The notes under the pieces are model-generated. The model was not told the origin of the DNA. It searched no databases and saw only the letters and a list, made by a program, of their open reading frames with translations. Of a stretch of 55,066 nt of DNA, positions 1 through 9,122 are shown one piece after another; positions within the stretch are counted from its first letter, which is position 1, and each line of letters begins with the position of its first letter. The translations under genes and the position numbers were made by a program. This stretch comes from Candidatus Omnitrophota bacterium (GTDB lineage: Bacteria > Omnitrophota > Omnitrophia > Omnitrophales > Aquincolibacteriaceae): contig JAHFHG010000009.1 of the NCBI GenBank assembly GCA_023247035.1, positions 1 through 55,066 on the forward strand. Direction: 5' to 3'.

Positions 1-972
1 TGCAGGGGGGCGCACTGCCAGACGATTTACGGAGGGCTTTTCCGGCCTGCCGTGACCCTCTTATTCCGGCGTGAGCGCTTGGAACTTCCCGACGGTGATT
101 TTGTGGATCTGGATTGGGCACGCAAGAAAGCGAACGCTCCCATTCTTGTAATTTTGCCCGGCCTCGGCGGTTCGTCTCAAGACCGTTATGTCAAATCGCT
201 TGCCGATCAAGCCGCCCAAAGAGGATGGAACGCTGTGGTGCTTAATGCCCGCGGCTCAAGCGGTGAATTAAACCGTCTGGCAAAGACCCATCACGGCGGC
301 CGGACCGATGACCTGAATTTTGTCCTCCGGCATCTTATCAAAAAAAACGCCGCGGAAATTTATCTCATAGGATATTCGCTCGGCGGAAATATTCTCCTTA
401 AATGGCTGGGAGAGCAGGGAAGGGATGTGCCTTCTCAAATCAAAAAAGCTGCGGCAGTGTCCGTGCCTTATGATTTGGCCAAAGCCTCCGAATGCCTCGC
501 CCAGGGATTCAACCGCGTCATTTATACGCGTAACCTCCTTAAGAAGTTGAAACGCCGGGCGCTTGAGCAAGAGAAGAGATTCCCTGGGATCCTTGATATT
601 GAAAAGGTAAGAAATGCGGACACGTTTAAAATTTATGACCGTGAAGTCACGGCCCGGCTCAATGGCTTCAAAGATGAGAAAGATTATTGGACGCAATCCA
701 GTTCCGTTTCCTATTTGGAGAGAATTCAAATCCCCGTTCTCCTGATTCATGCCGCCAACGACCCTTTTCTGCCGGCCGCGTTTATCCCGCAGGAAAAAAT
801 CCGGAAATCATCCGTGCTCACCTTGCTTCTTACAAAAGACGGCGGCCACCTCGGATTTGTTTCCGGCGGTTTTCCCGGCCGTTCAGACCCGTGGCTTGAG
901 CAGACCCTCCTCGGTTTTTTGGAGCGCGGCCGAAAACAACCCACGCCCCTTCCACCGGCGCCGGATTCGTGA
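1..972 (+). CDS. YheT-family alpha/beta hydrolase, 5' end outside window
   Basis: Serine hydrolase of the YheT/EMB8 group, role unknown. The reading frame is open to the first base of the window. The residues before the GTG at 52 (HCQTIYGGLFRP) match the conserved N-terminal HLQT...LFRP motif of YheT proteins, so translation starts upstream and 52 is not the real start. Visible features are ELPDGDFVDLDW, the oxyanion segment LPGLGG, the nucleophile elbow GYSLGG, the acid in HAANDPFLP and the catalytic histidine in GGHLGFVSGG. The C-terminus is complete (TGA at 970). About 320 residues are present, which is near full family length. The family is clear; the substrate is not known. Confidence 0.9.
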   Translation, partial: CRGAHCQTIYGGLFRPAVTLLFRRERLELPDGDFVDLDWARKKANAPILVILPGLGGSSQDRYVKSLADQAAQRGWNAVVLNARGSSGELNRLAKTHHGGRTDDLNFVLRHLIKKNAAEIYLIGYSLGGNILLKWLGEQGRDVPSQIKKAAAVSVPYDLAKASECLAQGFNRVIYTRNLLKKLKRRALEQEKRFPGILDIEKVRNADTFKIYDREVTARLNGFKDEKDYWTQSSSVSYLERIQIPVLLIHAANDPFLPAAFIPQEKIRKSSVLTLLLTKDGGHLGFVSGGFPGRSDPWLEQTLLGFLERGRKQPTPLPPAPDS

Positions 973-1063
973 TCGAATCCTGCATTTTGAGAAGGACGCC
1001 TCTCCAGTTCCAAGTCAAAAGGAAAGGATCTTTCGTCAATCCTGCGGAAACGTGTTCAAGGGG

Positions 1064-1092
1064 ATGACAGGGAATTTAATATCCGGTATGAT
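1064..1092 (+). promoter_or_regulatory. Predicted sigma-70 promoter for sulP
   Basis: ATGACA at 1064-1069 and TATGAT at 1087-1092 are separated by 17 bases, 50 bases upstream of the SulP start. Prediction by eye only. Confidence 0.45.
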
Positions 1093-1142
1093 ACGCAGGA
1101 ACGTCAATCCTTATTCTCGATTTTCCGGTTTGAAATAGAAAA

Positions 1143-2792
1143 ATGCTGAAGCCTAAACTTTTTACGACGCTGAAAAATTATTCGGGAGGAACCTTTTTTT
1201 CGGATCTTATCGCAGGGCTGATTGTCGGGATCGTGGCCCTGCCGCTTGCCATTGCCTTTGGAATCGCCTCGGGCGTTTCGCCGGAAAAAGGGCTGATTAC
1301 GGCGATCGTCGCCGGGTTTTTGATTTCCGTTTTCGGCGGAAGCCGGGTTCAAATCGGAGGCCCGACCGGGGCTTTTGTGGTCATTGTCTACGGCATCGTT
1401 CAAAAATACGGAGTCGACGGGCTTACGGTTGCGACGCTCATCGCCGGGGTTTTGCTGGTGATCATGGGGCTGGCGCGGCTGGGGACGGTGATTAAGTTCA
1501 TCCCCCATCCCGTGACCGTGGGTTTTACAAGCGGGATCGCCGTCATTATTTTTTCTTCCCAAGCTAAAGATTTATTTGGGCTGAGTATCCCGAAGCTTCC
1601 GGCAGATTTCATCGAAAAATGGGCCGCCATTCTCGAACATATTCCTTCTTTCAATCTTTATTCCTTCCTTATCGCGCTGATCACGATCGTCATCATTGCG
1701 TATTGGCCGCGCGTGTCTCGGAAAATTCCAGGATCCCTCATCGCCCTTATTTTCTGCTCCGCATGGGTTCAGTTTTTCCACTGGCCGCTGGAAACAATCG
1801 GCACCCGTTTCGGCGATCTCCCGCACACGCTTCCGCTCCCGCACTTTCCCGACCTCAGCTTTTCGATGATCCGGAAAATGATCCAGCCCGCGTTTGCCAT
1901 CGCGTTTTTAGGCGGGATTGAGTCGCTGCTTTCAGCGGTTGTTGCCGACGGCATGATTGGGGGAAGACACCGCTCGAATATGGAGCTGGTCGCTCAGGGG
2001 ATCGCCAATATCGCGTCGGGCGTTTTCGGAGGAATCCCCGCAACCGGCGCGATCGCCCGCACGGCAACGAATATCAAAAACGGCGGCAAGACCCCCGTCG
2101 CCGGAATCATCCATTCTTGGACGCTCCTCTTGATCCTTCTTTTTTTAGGCCGCTGGGCAAAGGGAATTCCGCTGGCTTGCCTGGCCGGTATTTTGGTCGT
2201 GGTTTCCTACCATATGAGCGAGTGGCGCTCTTTTCTTTCTCTTTTAAAAGGGCCGAAAAGCGATGTCGTGGTGCTGGCCGTGACGTTCCTCTTAACCGTA
2301 CTGATCGATTTAACCGTGGCGATCGAAATCGGGATGGTGCTTTCCGCATTTTTATTCATGCACCGGATGGCGAGCGTGACGAAATTTCACATGATCGACA
2401 CTGAGGTCGAGGAGGAGCAGATTGACCGCAAGGAATCCGCGGCAAAAATAAAGATTCCCGCAGGGGTTGAAGTTTATGAAATTAACGGCCCTTTTTTCTT
2501 CGGAGTGTCCCATGATTTTGAGGAAACCTTGCGCGTCATTTCAAAAAAACCCAAGGTGCAGATTTTAAGGCTGCGCCACGTGCCGGTGATGGATGCGACG
2601 GGCCTTCACGCGTTAAAACAATTTCATGAAAGATGCCAAAAAAGGGATGTGAGAGTGGTGCTGTCCGGCATTCATTCCCAGCCGCTTAAGGTTCTAAAAG
2701 CGTCCGGGCTGTATGATGCGATCGGGCATGAAAATGTTGTGACGAATATTCAACACGCGCTCCAGCGCGCCAACGAAGTGATCCGCGCGTGA
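1143..2792 (+). CDS. SulP family anion transporter with STAS domain
   Basis: Inner-membrane secondary transporter of the SulP/SLC26 family, which move sulfate, bicarbonate or other anions. The 549 residues are family-typical: about ten to twelve hydrophobic segments from residue 20 to 410, with the conserved N-terminal GIVALPLAIAFGIASG and the GGPTGAFVV segment, then a cytoplasmic STAS domain from about 430 to 540 (VPVMDATGLHALKQF is the usual phosphorylatable-loop region). ATG start, preceded by a predicted promoter. The anion is not certain: the adjacent genes give no sulfur-assimilation context, so bicarbonate is equally possible. Confidence 0.92.
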   Translation: MLKPKLFTTLKNYSGGTFFSDLIAGLIVGIVALPLAIAFGIASGVSPEKGLITAIVAGFLISVFGGSRVQIGGPTGAFVVIVYGIVQKYGVDGLTVATLIAGVLLVIMGLARLGTVIKFIPHPVTVGFTSGIAVIIFSSQAKDLFGLSIPKLPADFIEKWAAILEHIPSFNLYSFLIALITIVIIAYWPRVSRKIPGSLIALIFCSAWVQFFHWPLETIGTRFGDLPHTLPLPHFPDLSFSMIRKMIQPAFAIAFLGGIESLLSAVVADGMIGGRHRSNMELVAQGIANIASGVFGGIPATGAIARTATNIKNGGKTPVAGIIHSWTLLLILLFLGRWAKGIPLACLAGILVVVSYHMSEWRSFLSLLKGPKSDVVVLAVTFLLTVLIDLTVAIEIGMVLSAFLFMHRMASVTKFHMIDTEVEEEQIDRKESAAKIKIPAGVEVYEINGPFFFGVSHDFEETLRVISKKPKVQILRLRHVPVMDATGLHALKQFHERCQKRDVRVVLSGIHSQPLKVLKASGLYDAIGHENVVTNIQHALQRANEVIRA

Positions 2793-2846
2793 CGTATTAC
2801 CTCAGACGCTTTTGCTGATCGGCCTCCGCCCGCTCGAATGTTCGCG

Positions 2847-2876
2847 TTACAGTTTTGAAAACTAATCTGCTACAAT
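2847..2876 (+). promoter_or_regulatory. Predicted promoter for the ABC-F gene
   Basis: An extended -10 (TGCTACAAT, hexamer 2871-2876) lies 34 bases before the ATG at 2910, with TTACAG at 2847-2852 and an 18-base spacer. The same TGCTACAAT occurs before glyQ at 47302. Confidence 0.45.
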
Positions 2877-2909
2877 ACCGCCTCAAAATTCAGCGCGTAG
2901 GAATATAAA

Positions 2910-4751
2910 ATGCCGGTTCTTCTTCAAATGAATGAGATTTGTAAAGCTTACGGCGCGGCCGTGATTTTGGACGAGGCCACGGCGTCGTTTGGAAGCGATC
3001 AAAAAATCGGCATGATCGGCCGCAACGGAGCCGGGAAGTCCACCCTCTGCCGGATCATTACCGGCCACGAAACGGCCGACAGCGGAACCCTCACGCGCAA
3101 TGCTTCGCTCCGGCTGAGCTACCTGGAGCAGCACGACACCTTTCATCCCGGCGAAACGGTTCAGGATTTTCTGATCCGCACGACGGGCGCCGAGGCCTGG
3201 CAGTGCGGGGCGACTGCGGCCCGGTTTCAGATCAAAAATGAAATGCTGATCCAATCGGTTGAGAGTTTGGCCGGCGGGTATCAGACCCGGGTCAAGCTGA
3301 CGGCGATGCTTTTGGGCGAGCCCAATTTCCTCCTCCTGGACGAGCCGAGCAATTATCTGGATTTAAGCACGATGATCCTGCTCGAGAATTTCCTCCTCGA
3401 TTTCAGGGGAGGCTATCTGATTGTTTCCCACGACCGCGAATTTTTGAAGCGCACCTGTGAACATACGCTCGAGGTCGAGGCCGGAAGGCTCATCCTTTAT
3501 CCGGGCGATATCGAGGAATATTTTGAATTTAAAGAAGAACAGGTGAAGCATAAAGAGGCGCGCAACCGGGGCATTCTGAAAAAACGGGACCAGCTTCAGG
3601 AATTCGTCGACCGTTTCCGCGCCAAGGCCTCCACGGCCTCGCGGGCCCAATCCAAATTAAAACAACTGCAGAAGCTTAAGACGATTGAAATTGCGCACCA
3701 GGCCGGCACAGTGCGCATCTATATTCCGCCGGTCGAATCCAAAGCCGGGATTGCCTTTTCCTGCGAGGGGCTGCGCGTGGGCTATCCCGAAAAAGACGTG
3801 GCGCACGGAATCCATTTCGATATCGAACGAGGCCGGCACGTGGCGATCCTGGGCGACAACGGCGAGGGAAAGACTACTTTTTTGAGGACGATTGCCGGAC
3901 AACTGCCCCCCAAAGGAGGAACTTTCCGGTGGGGAACGGGCCTTAAGACGGCCTATTACGCCCAGCACGTTTTCTCGGCGCTCAATCCCGAGGACACCAT
4001 TTATTCGTATCTCCTGCGCGAGAGCGCCAGCGAGGTGACGAGCCAGGATATCTTAACGATGGCCGGCTGTTTTCTTTTCAAGGGCGATGACGTGAAAAAA
4101 AAAGCTAAAGTCCTCAGCGGGGGCGAGCGAGCGCGGCTTGTACTGGCTGGGCTTCTTCTTTCCAAAAGCCAGGCGCTGCTTTTGGATGAACCGACCAACC
4201 ACTTGGATTTCGAAACCGTAGAAGCCCTGGGCCAGGCCCTCAAAAAATTCGCAGGCACGGTCTTTTTTATCAGCCACGACCGGACCTTTGTGAACCTTTT
4301 GGCGACCAGTATTCTGGAGGTCAGGAAGGGCAGGGTGCGCCGTTATCCCGGAACTTACGAAGATTACGTTTATCATCTTGAGATGGCGGCCCGCGGGGAG
4401 AGGGAAGAGGCGGCTCATCAAGATCCGCATCCGCCGGAAAAATCACACGGGCATAAGACTGCCGCAGTCGCAAACCCTTCTCCCGAGGCAGCGCAATCGC
4501 CGCCCGAGCCGGCGCACAAAGTCAATCCCAAATCCGAAATCGCAAAGCTTAAAAAAAAGATGGAGAAGGCTGAGCAGCAAATCAGCCATTTAACCAAAGA
4601 GCGGGACAAACTCCTTCAGGAGATTCAAAAAAACCCTTTCCACTATTCCAAAGAACGCAACGCGCGCTTGAAGGAGCTTCAGGCCGGCCTCGAAGAAGCC
4701 GAGGACGAATGGTATTCCCTCGAGGAAAAATTAGGCGGAATGAAGGAATGA
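2910..4751 (+). CDS. ABC-F family ATPase (Uup/EttA-like)
   Basis: Soluble ABC-F protein with two nucleotide-binding domains and no membrane segments. Members act on the ribosome or in ribosome rescue and antibiotic protection. Domain 1 has Walker A GRNGAGKS (residues 37-44), signature SLAGGYQ and Walker B LLLDEPSNYLD. Domain 2 has GDNGEGKTT, LSGGERARL and LLLDEPTNHLD. The linker is rich in Arg and Lys. Residues 540-613 form a charged coiled coil like the Uup DNA/ribosome-binding tail. 613 residues, ATG start with AGGA upstream. It stands alone. The subfamily cannot be fixed by eye. Confidence 0.93.
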   Translation: MPVLLQMNEICKAYGAAVILDEATASFGSDQKIGMIGRNGAGKSTLCRIITGHETADSGTLTRNASLRLSYLEQHDTFHPGETVQDFLIRTTGAEAWQCGATAARFQIKNEMLIQSVESLAGGYQTRVKLTAMLLGEPNFLLLDEPSNYLDLSTMILLENFLLDFRGGYLIVSHDREFLKRTCEHTLEVEAGRLILYPGDIEEYFEFKEEQVKHKEARNRGILKKRDQLQEFVDRFRAKASTASRAQSKLKQLQKLKTIEIAHQAGTVRIYIPPVESKAGIAFSCEGLRVGYPEKDVAHGIHFDIERGRHVAILGDNGEGKTTFLRTIAGQLPPKGGTFRWGTGLKTAYYAQHVFSALNPEDTIYSYLLRESASEVTSQDILTMAGCFLFKGDDVKKKAKVLSGGERARLVLAGLLLSKSQALLLDEPTNHLDFETVEALGQALKKFAGTVFFISHDRTFVNLLATSILEVRKGRVRRYPGTYEDYVYHLEMAARGEREEAAHQDPHPPEKSHGHKTAAVANPSPEAAQSPPEPAHKVNPKSEIAKLKKKMEKAEQQISHLTKERDKLLQEIQKNPFHYSKERNARLKELQAGLEEAEDEWYSLEEKLGGMKE

Positions 4752-4965
4752 GGGCCCGTCTCATTTTTTCGTTCGCAGAGGAAATGGCTGAAAGGGCAGG
4801 GCTTGATGTTCGATAGGATCAACACCTCCCAATCAGGGCGTTTTTTGGCAGGTGGGGCCGCCGCTACATAAACTCTACTTCGAATTGGATTTCATCCCTT
4901 TAGGCTATTCTTCAAAAACAATCTTTTGTATTCCCCGGATACCTTGTTCCAGCGATCTCATAAAT

Positions 4966-6627
4966 TCAGAATTCCATTCTTTTGAGCGCATGGACTCCGA
5001 TTTTCAGCGGGATCGTGCCGATCAGAAGGCTTGCCGCGGCCATCGTCAAAAAAATAATTCCTTGGTGCTCGTGAGAGAGTAAAAGAAAAATCCCGATCAC
5101 GGCCAAGTAGGAGAGGTGAGTGACCAAAAGCATCGAGCCTCCGAACCCGGAGATGATTTCGGCCGGGTTGTTGGACTTCAAATTAATGAATTTCGCGCCG
5201 AGGCCGACGGATAAGCCCGTTAAGGCGACGCAGACAAACCCGCCGAGCCCGGTCGTAAAAAGAATCCGCCGGAGCGGGATTTCAAGCATCCAGCCCGACA
5301 GAAAAACAAGAGGCAGGGTCAGGAAAAGAGAAATCACGGTACCTAGAAAAAATTTTTCGAGAAGGATTGAAGACGGCCGCATTGGGGCGACGCCGATGAT
5401 CCACGCCTTGGTCCCTTCCATCGAAAGCATAGGGTATACAAAGCGCATACTGAAGCTCGAAAGGACGACGTAAGTCCCGACGGTATTCAGGACGAAGACA
5501 AGGTTTTTCCAAAAACTTTTCAGGACGTGGAATTCCAGATTTTTCAGGTTGACGAAGTAAAGCAAAAGAAGCCCGAAAAAAATAATCAATTGGGACCACT
5601 CCGCCGGATCGCGCGCGAAAGTTTTAAGGTCTTTCTCAAGGAACGCAAGCGCGGGGCGGGAAGGCCAGGAGATCGAGTCAAAGATTTTTTCGAAGATCTT
5701 GCTGTAGCGGATTCGTTTGGGTTTGCGGATTTCGGCGTGGTCTTGCGCGCGGAAAAAGCTGGCCGGGTAGAGGCGTCCGGCGGCGGAATAAGAGGGGATG
5801 AAGCCAAAGAGGGCATTGGAAAGCAATAAAAGAAGATAGAAGACTCCCGTTTGCCGGCTCAAATATTCCCGCGTGTCGATCTGGCTTAAGGCAAGGATCC
5901 CTCGCGTGACCCAAGACGAGGGCAGCCAAGGATTTTTGGCAAACGCAACGTGCGGGAGATAACCGCTCATAATGCCGGCAATCGATCCTTGCTCTTTAAC
6001 GGCCTGGGGTTCGAGGCGGATAAAAAGCAGCGCCAAGCCTCCGGCGAGGATCAGCAGAGTGGCCAAACGCGAACGCCTGCCGGGCAGCAGGGCCACGGCA
6101 AAAACTGCGGCCAAGGTTCCCAGTATTCCGGCCAGGACCACAAAGGGGACATAAAAAACAAAGCACAGCAACGGGTAGTAGGCAGCCTCAATATTTTTAT
6201 TCATCCCGTAGGCGGCCATGAAAGGAACGGCGACAAAAAGAAAAGACCAGGAGCTGTACCACAAGGCCTCGGTCAATTTGATAAAATAAATTTCCGTCCA
6301 CCGGACAGGATGTTGCAAAAGAAAAGGGACCTCTCCGGACCGGTAAAGGCAAGTGTAGGCGGATACGGCCGACGAGATGAAGAGCATGACAAAAAGCGCA
6401 AAATTAAAAAGGAAAAACGTTTCATCGATCAGGATGGGCCCGAAGGGCTCCTGGCTCGCGAAGAACCGGAAACTATAGAAGAAGAAGGCAAAAAGTCCCG
6501 CGCCGGCCGCCGCGAAAAAAAAGATAAGAGTGAACAATTCGGCCGTCGAACGCTTCCTGAGGCTGCGGAAACTATTTCTGACGGTCGTCCACTTGAGGCC
6601 GCAAAGAAGCCGGAAACGGCCCGTCAA
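4966..6627 (-). CDS. ABC-2-like exporter permease
   Basis: Large polytopic membrane protein of 553 residues with about twelve hydrophobic segments, resembling putative ABC exporter permeases. A cytoplasmic stretch in the middle contains FLEKDLKTFARDPAEWSQ, typical of this family. Start is TTG at 6627, overlapping the TGA of the upstream ATPase gene by four bases (TTGA), which implies translational coupling. It forms an exporter with the ATPase encoded just upstream; the substrate is unknown. The 213 bases between its stop and the ABC-F gene show no clear gene or terminator. Confidence 0.85.
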   Translation of the reverse strand: MTGRFRLLCGLKWTTVRNSFRSLRKRSTAELFTLIFFFAAAGAGLFAFFFYSFRFFASQEPFGPILIDETFFLFNFALFVMLFISSAVSAYTCLYRSGEVPFLLQHPVRWTEIYFIKLTEALWYSSWSFLFVAVPFMAAYGMNKNIEAAYYPLLCFVFYVPFVVLAGILGTLAAVFAVALLPGRRSRLATLLILAGGLALLFIRLEPQAVKEQGSIAGIMSGYLPHVAFAKNPWLPSSWVTRGILALSQIDTREYLSRQTGVFYLLLLLSNALFGFIPSYSAAGRLYPASFFRAQDHAEIRKPKRIRYSKIFEKIFDSISWPSRPALAFLEKDLKTFARDPAEWSQLIIFFGLLLLYFVNLKNLEFHVLKSFWKNLVFVLNTVGTYVVLSSFSMRFVYPMLSMEGTKAWIIGVAPMRPSSILLEKFFLGTVISLFLTLPLVFLSGWMLEIPLRRILFTTGLGGFVCVALTGLSVGLGAKFINLKSNNPAEIISGFGGSMLLVTHLSYLAVIGIFLLLSHEHQGIIFLTMAAASLLIGTIPLKIGVHALKRMEF

Positions 6628-7373
6628 GCCCCGGCCCTCACTTCTTCTTTTTCCACCAGTTTCATGAACATCTGCTCCAGATTTTCTTTCGATTGGTACT
6701 TCCGCTGCAAATCGCTCAGGGATCCCACCGCAATCAGCCGGCCGCGGTCAATAATCCCGATCCGGTCGGACAGCTCCTCGGCCACGGATAAGGTGTGGGT
6801 TGAAAATAAAACCGTCATCCCTTCCCGCGCTTTCGCTTTGAGAAAATCCTTGAAGCTGCGGATGCTGATCGGATCAAGCCCGACCATCGGTTCATCCAGG
6901 ATAAACAGCTTCGGGTTGTGGAGGAGGGCCGCTGCAAGGATCACCTTTTGGCGCATTCCGTGCGAGAATTCTTCAATCAGCACATTATCGACGTGATCGA
7001 GGGAGAAAAATTTTAAAAGCCGCCGGCCGTACTCCTGAATGGCTTTGATATCCATCGAATAAAGCTTGCCCGTAAAACGTAAAAGCTCCCAAGGCGTTAA
7101 TTTTTCGTAAACGTAAGGGGCGTCCGGGACAAAACTCATAAGCTCCTTGGCATTCATGGGATTTTTGAGGATATCAAACCCGCCGATTCGAACCGTCCCG
7201 GAAGTAGGTTTCAGAAGACCGGCCATCATTTTCAGGGTAGAAGTTTTGCCGGCGCCGTTCGGTCCCACCAGCGTGAAGATCTCACCGGGCCGGATTTCGA
7301 GATCGATTCCTTTGACCGCCTCTTTGAGGCCGTAGTTTTTCTTGATCCCGCGAAGTTCAACCATCGGATCCAT
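6624..7373 (-). CDS. ABC exporter ATP-binding subunit
   Basis: ATPase subunit of about 249 residues with Walker A GPNGAGKTS, signature EFSHGMRQKV, Walker B LFILDEPMVGLDP and the switch histidine in LFSTHT. It is most like ATPases of ABC-2 exporters. Start choice: an upstream ATG at 7394 has no ribosome-binding site, whereas AAAGGAG at about 7385-7391 sits 11 bases before the ATG at 7373, which also fits the family N-terminus. It overlaps the permease gene by four bases. The transglutaminase-like gene lies upstream with a gap of about 60 bases, and the three may share a transcript. Confidence 0.9.
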   Translation of the reverse strand: MDPMVELRGIKKNYGLKEAVKGIDLEIRPGEIFTLVGPNGAGKTSTLKMMAGLLKPTSGTVRIGGFDILKNPMNAKELMSFVPDAPYVYEKLTPWELLRFTGKLYSMDIKAIQEYGRRLLKFFSLDHVDNVLIEEFSHGMRQKVILAAALLHNPKLFILDEPMVGLDPISIRSFKDFLKAKAREGMTVLFSTHTLSVAEELSDRIGIIDRGRLIAVGSLSDLQRKYQSKENLEQMFMKLVEKEEVRAGA

Positions 7374-7434
7374 ATAAAGACTTTCTCCTTTCATTTCGTG
7401 TAACGGCGTATTGCAGTATGCCTTACCTTGAAAC

Positions 7435-8886
7435 CTACTCCGCCTCCAAAATGACGACTTTGATTTTTCCTATTTTTTCAATCAGAGACACCTGTTCCTG
7501 AAGATCTCCCGTTACAAGAGGAATATGCGTGACGTCCACCGGAGCCTGGCCGAACGTCGGATCGATGCCGATCCAGCGGCCCAAATAGACTTCCGTCCAG
7601 GCGTGATAAAAAAAGCGGCCGTTCTGATAGACCAGGCCCGCAACCATTTTTGCCGGAATCTTGAGCGCGCGCGTCAGGGCCGTAAAAAGGACGGTGTATT
7701 CGTTGCAGTCTCCCTGCTTGGCGGAGAGGACCTCGCGGGCCCGGGGCAGGCTCACGGTCGGGACAGGCGAAAGATTACTGTGGACCCACCGCATTATTTT
7801 AAGGGCCGCCTCCAGCGCAGATTTTTCTTCGCCCGCGATTTCTTTCGCCTTTTCAACGATCACAGGGTCAGACGCCTGGACCCACGGCGTGGATTCCAAA
7901 GAAGTTTTAAACTCCTCTTCATTCAATGAAAGGGGAAGGGAGAAAGCCCGCAGTCCTTCCAGCGTATCTTTTTCAATTTTTAGGATTTTTTCACGGGCCG
8001 GGGTCTTGAGTTTGATCTTCAGTGCGCGAAGCGATTCCGGATCTGGAAGAGTCCTGGTCGCGGGAATTGAAAAGAGATTCGGCAGATCCGGAGGGGTGGA
8101 GCGCTTCCGGCGCATGGCGTCGAAAATCTGCCAGCCCGGCTCCTTTTGAATGATGAGCCCCATCGGGCTTTCCTCCCGCAGCACGATTCCTTCCGGCGAG
8201 ACCCAGGCGCGGGCGTCCATTCCCTCAAAATCCAGATGAATGACAAAAACCTCCTGCTTTTTCCCTTCAAAATCCAGCGCGGCCTTTGTTTTAACGGAAA
8301 AGTTGATGTTCTGAAAGCCCATCATCAGGGGATTCCAGACCTGGAGCCTTCCTTGCTTGCCGATTTTTAAATTTTCGGGCGTCCAGATAAAATTAAGCGC
8401 CTCGGAGAAAAAAACAGGTCCTTGGACCGGAATAATCTTGCGGACGGGCGGGCTTTCTTTTCCTTCAATGACGACATTGAGATTGCCGCCGGCCAGCCGG
8501 CCCGTGAGCCGGGTCCAGGAATCGCCGCTTGAAAGGCGGATCTCAAAGGCCTTGAGGTTAAGCTGCCGGTCGAGTTTAGCCGTTCCCCGCGTAAGCATTT
8601 CCCTTTCGCGGCCCAGAAAGCGGAAAGATAAATAGGTCTGGTGCCGGAGCTCGTAATAATCTTTGTCCTTTCCTTCCAAGGCCTCTAAGGTATTAAAGTT
8701 AAAGCCCACCCGCTCTTGTCCCAGGTAGAGGGCGCGGTATTCCTGCCTGAGCGAGGGATTGTGCAGGGGAAGGATTTCGTAAGAAGTTTGGATCGGCGTG
8801 ATCTGAAAAAACTCCTTATGAATCAGAAGGCTCATCATAAGAAGCCAGAATCCCGTCGTCCCGATAAGGAAAAAAGACCGCATCAT
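7435..8886 (-). CDS. Membrane-anchored transglutaminase-like protein
   Basis: A 483-residue protein with one N-terminal hydrophobic anchor (residues 4-22), a long beta-rich region to about 330 and a C-terminal transglutaminase-like (papain-fold) domain. The catalytic triad is visible: Cys in KQGDCNEYTVLF, His in FYHAWTEVYLG and Asp in WIGIDPTFGQ. Such bacterial proteins are usually proteases or peptide-bond-modifying enzymes facing the periplasm. ATG at 8886; a second ATG at 8883 is possible. It leads an apparent operon with the ABC exporter pair. Its target is unknown. Confidence 0.82.
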   Translation of the reverse strand: MMRSFFLIGTTGFWLLMMSLLIHKEFFQITPIQTSYEILPLHNPSLRQEYRALYLGQERVGFNFNTLEALEGKDKDYYELRHQTYLSFRFLGREREMLTRGTAKLDRQLNLKAFEIRLSSGDSWTRLTGRLAGGNLNVVIEGKESPPVRKIIPVQGPVFFSEALNFIWTPENLKIGKQGRLQVWNPLMMGFQNINFSVKTKAALDFEGKKQEVFVIHLDFEGMDARAWVSPEGIVLREESPMGLIIQKEPGWQIFDAMRRKRSTPPDLPNLFSIPATRTLPDPESLRALKIKLKTPAREKILKIEKDTLEGLRAFSLPLSLNEEEFKTSLESTPWVQASDPVIVEKAKEIAGEEKSALEAALKIMRWVHSNLSPVPTVSLPRAREVLSAKQGDCNEYTVLFTALTRALKIPAKMVAGLVYQNGRFFYHAWTEVYLGRWIGIDPTFGQAPVDVTHIPLVTGDLQEQVSLIEKIGKIKVVILEAE

Positions 8887-9103
8887 ATTCTTTACTCAGC
8901 CTAAATTTCGCACATTGTTCAATCGTCTTCAAAGGGCTTTGTCTTGAGGTGTTCTCTAGAAGCGAGCGTTCGATAAGTCATGAAACCCGCGCCGCCCGCA
9001 GGCAGGCCGTGTCCCGAGAGGGCCCGCCTTTAAACCGATCTGCTCGTATCAGGGGAAAGCCGGAGATCCGTTTTTTTAAACTTCCCGAAGACGGGAAAAA
9101 TTT

Positions 9104-9111
9104 TATACAAT
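9104..9111 (+). promoter_or_regulatory. Predicted -10 element close to the PEGA gene start
   Basis: TATACAAT at 9104-9111 lies only 11 bases before the ATG at 9123, so the transcript would have almost no leader. No good -35 is visible. Confidence 0.35.
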
Positions 9112-9122
9112 ATCCACGGCCC

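Noticed and set aside
5950..6996. Plus-strand open frame of 348 codons opposite the ABC exporter genes
   Set aside because: Low-complexity, charged composition and no domain. The minus-strand exporter genes have clear motifs, so this is an antisense shadow.
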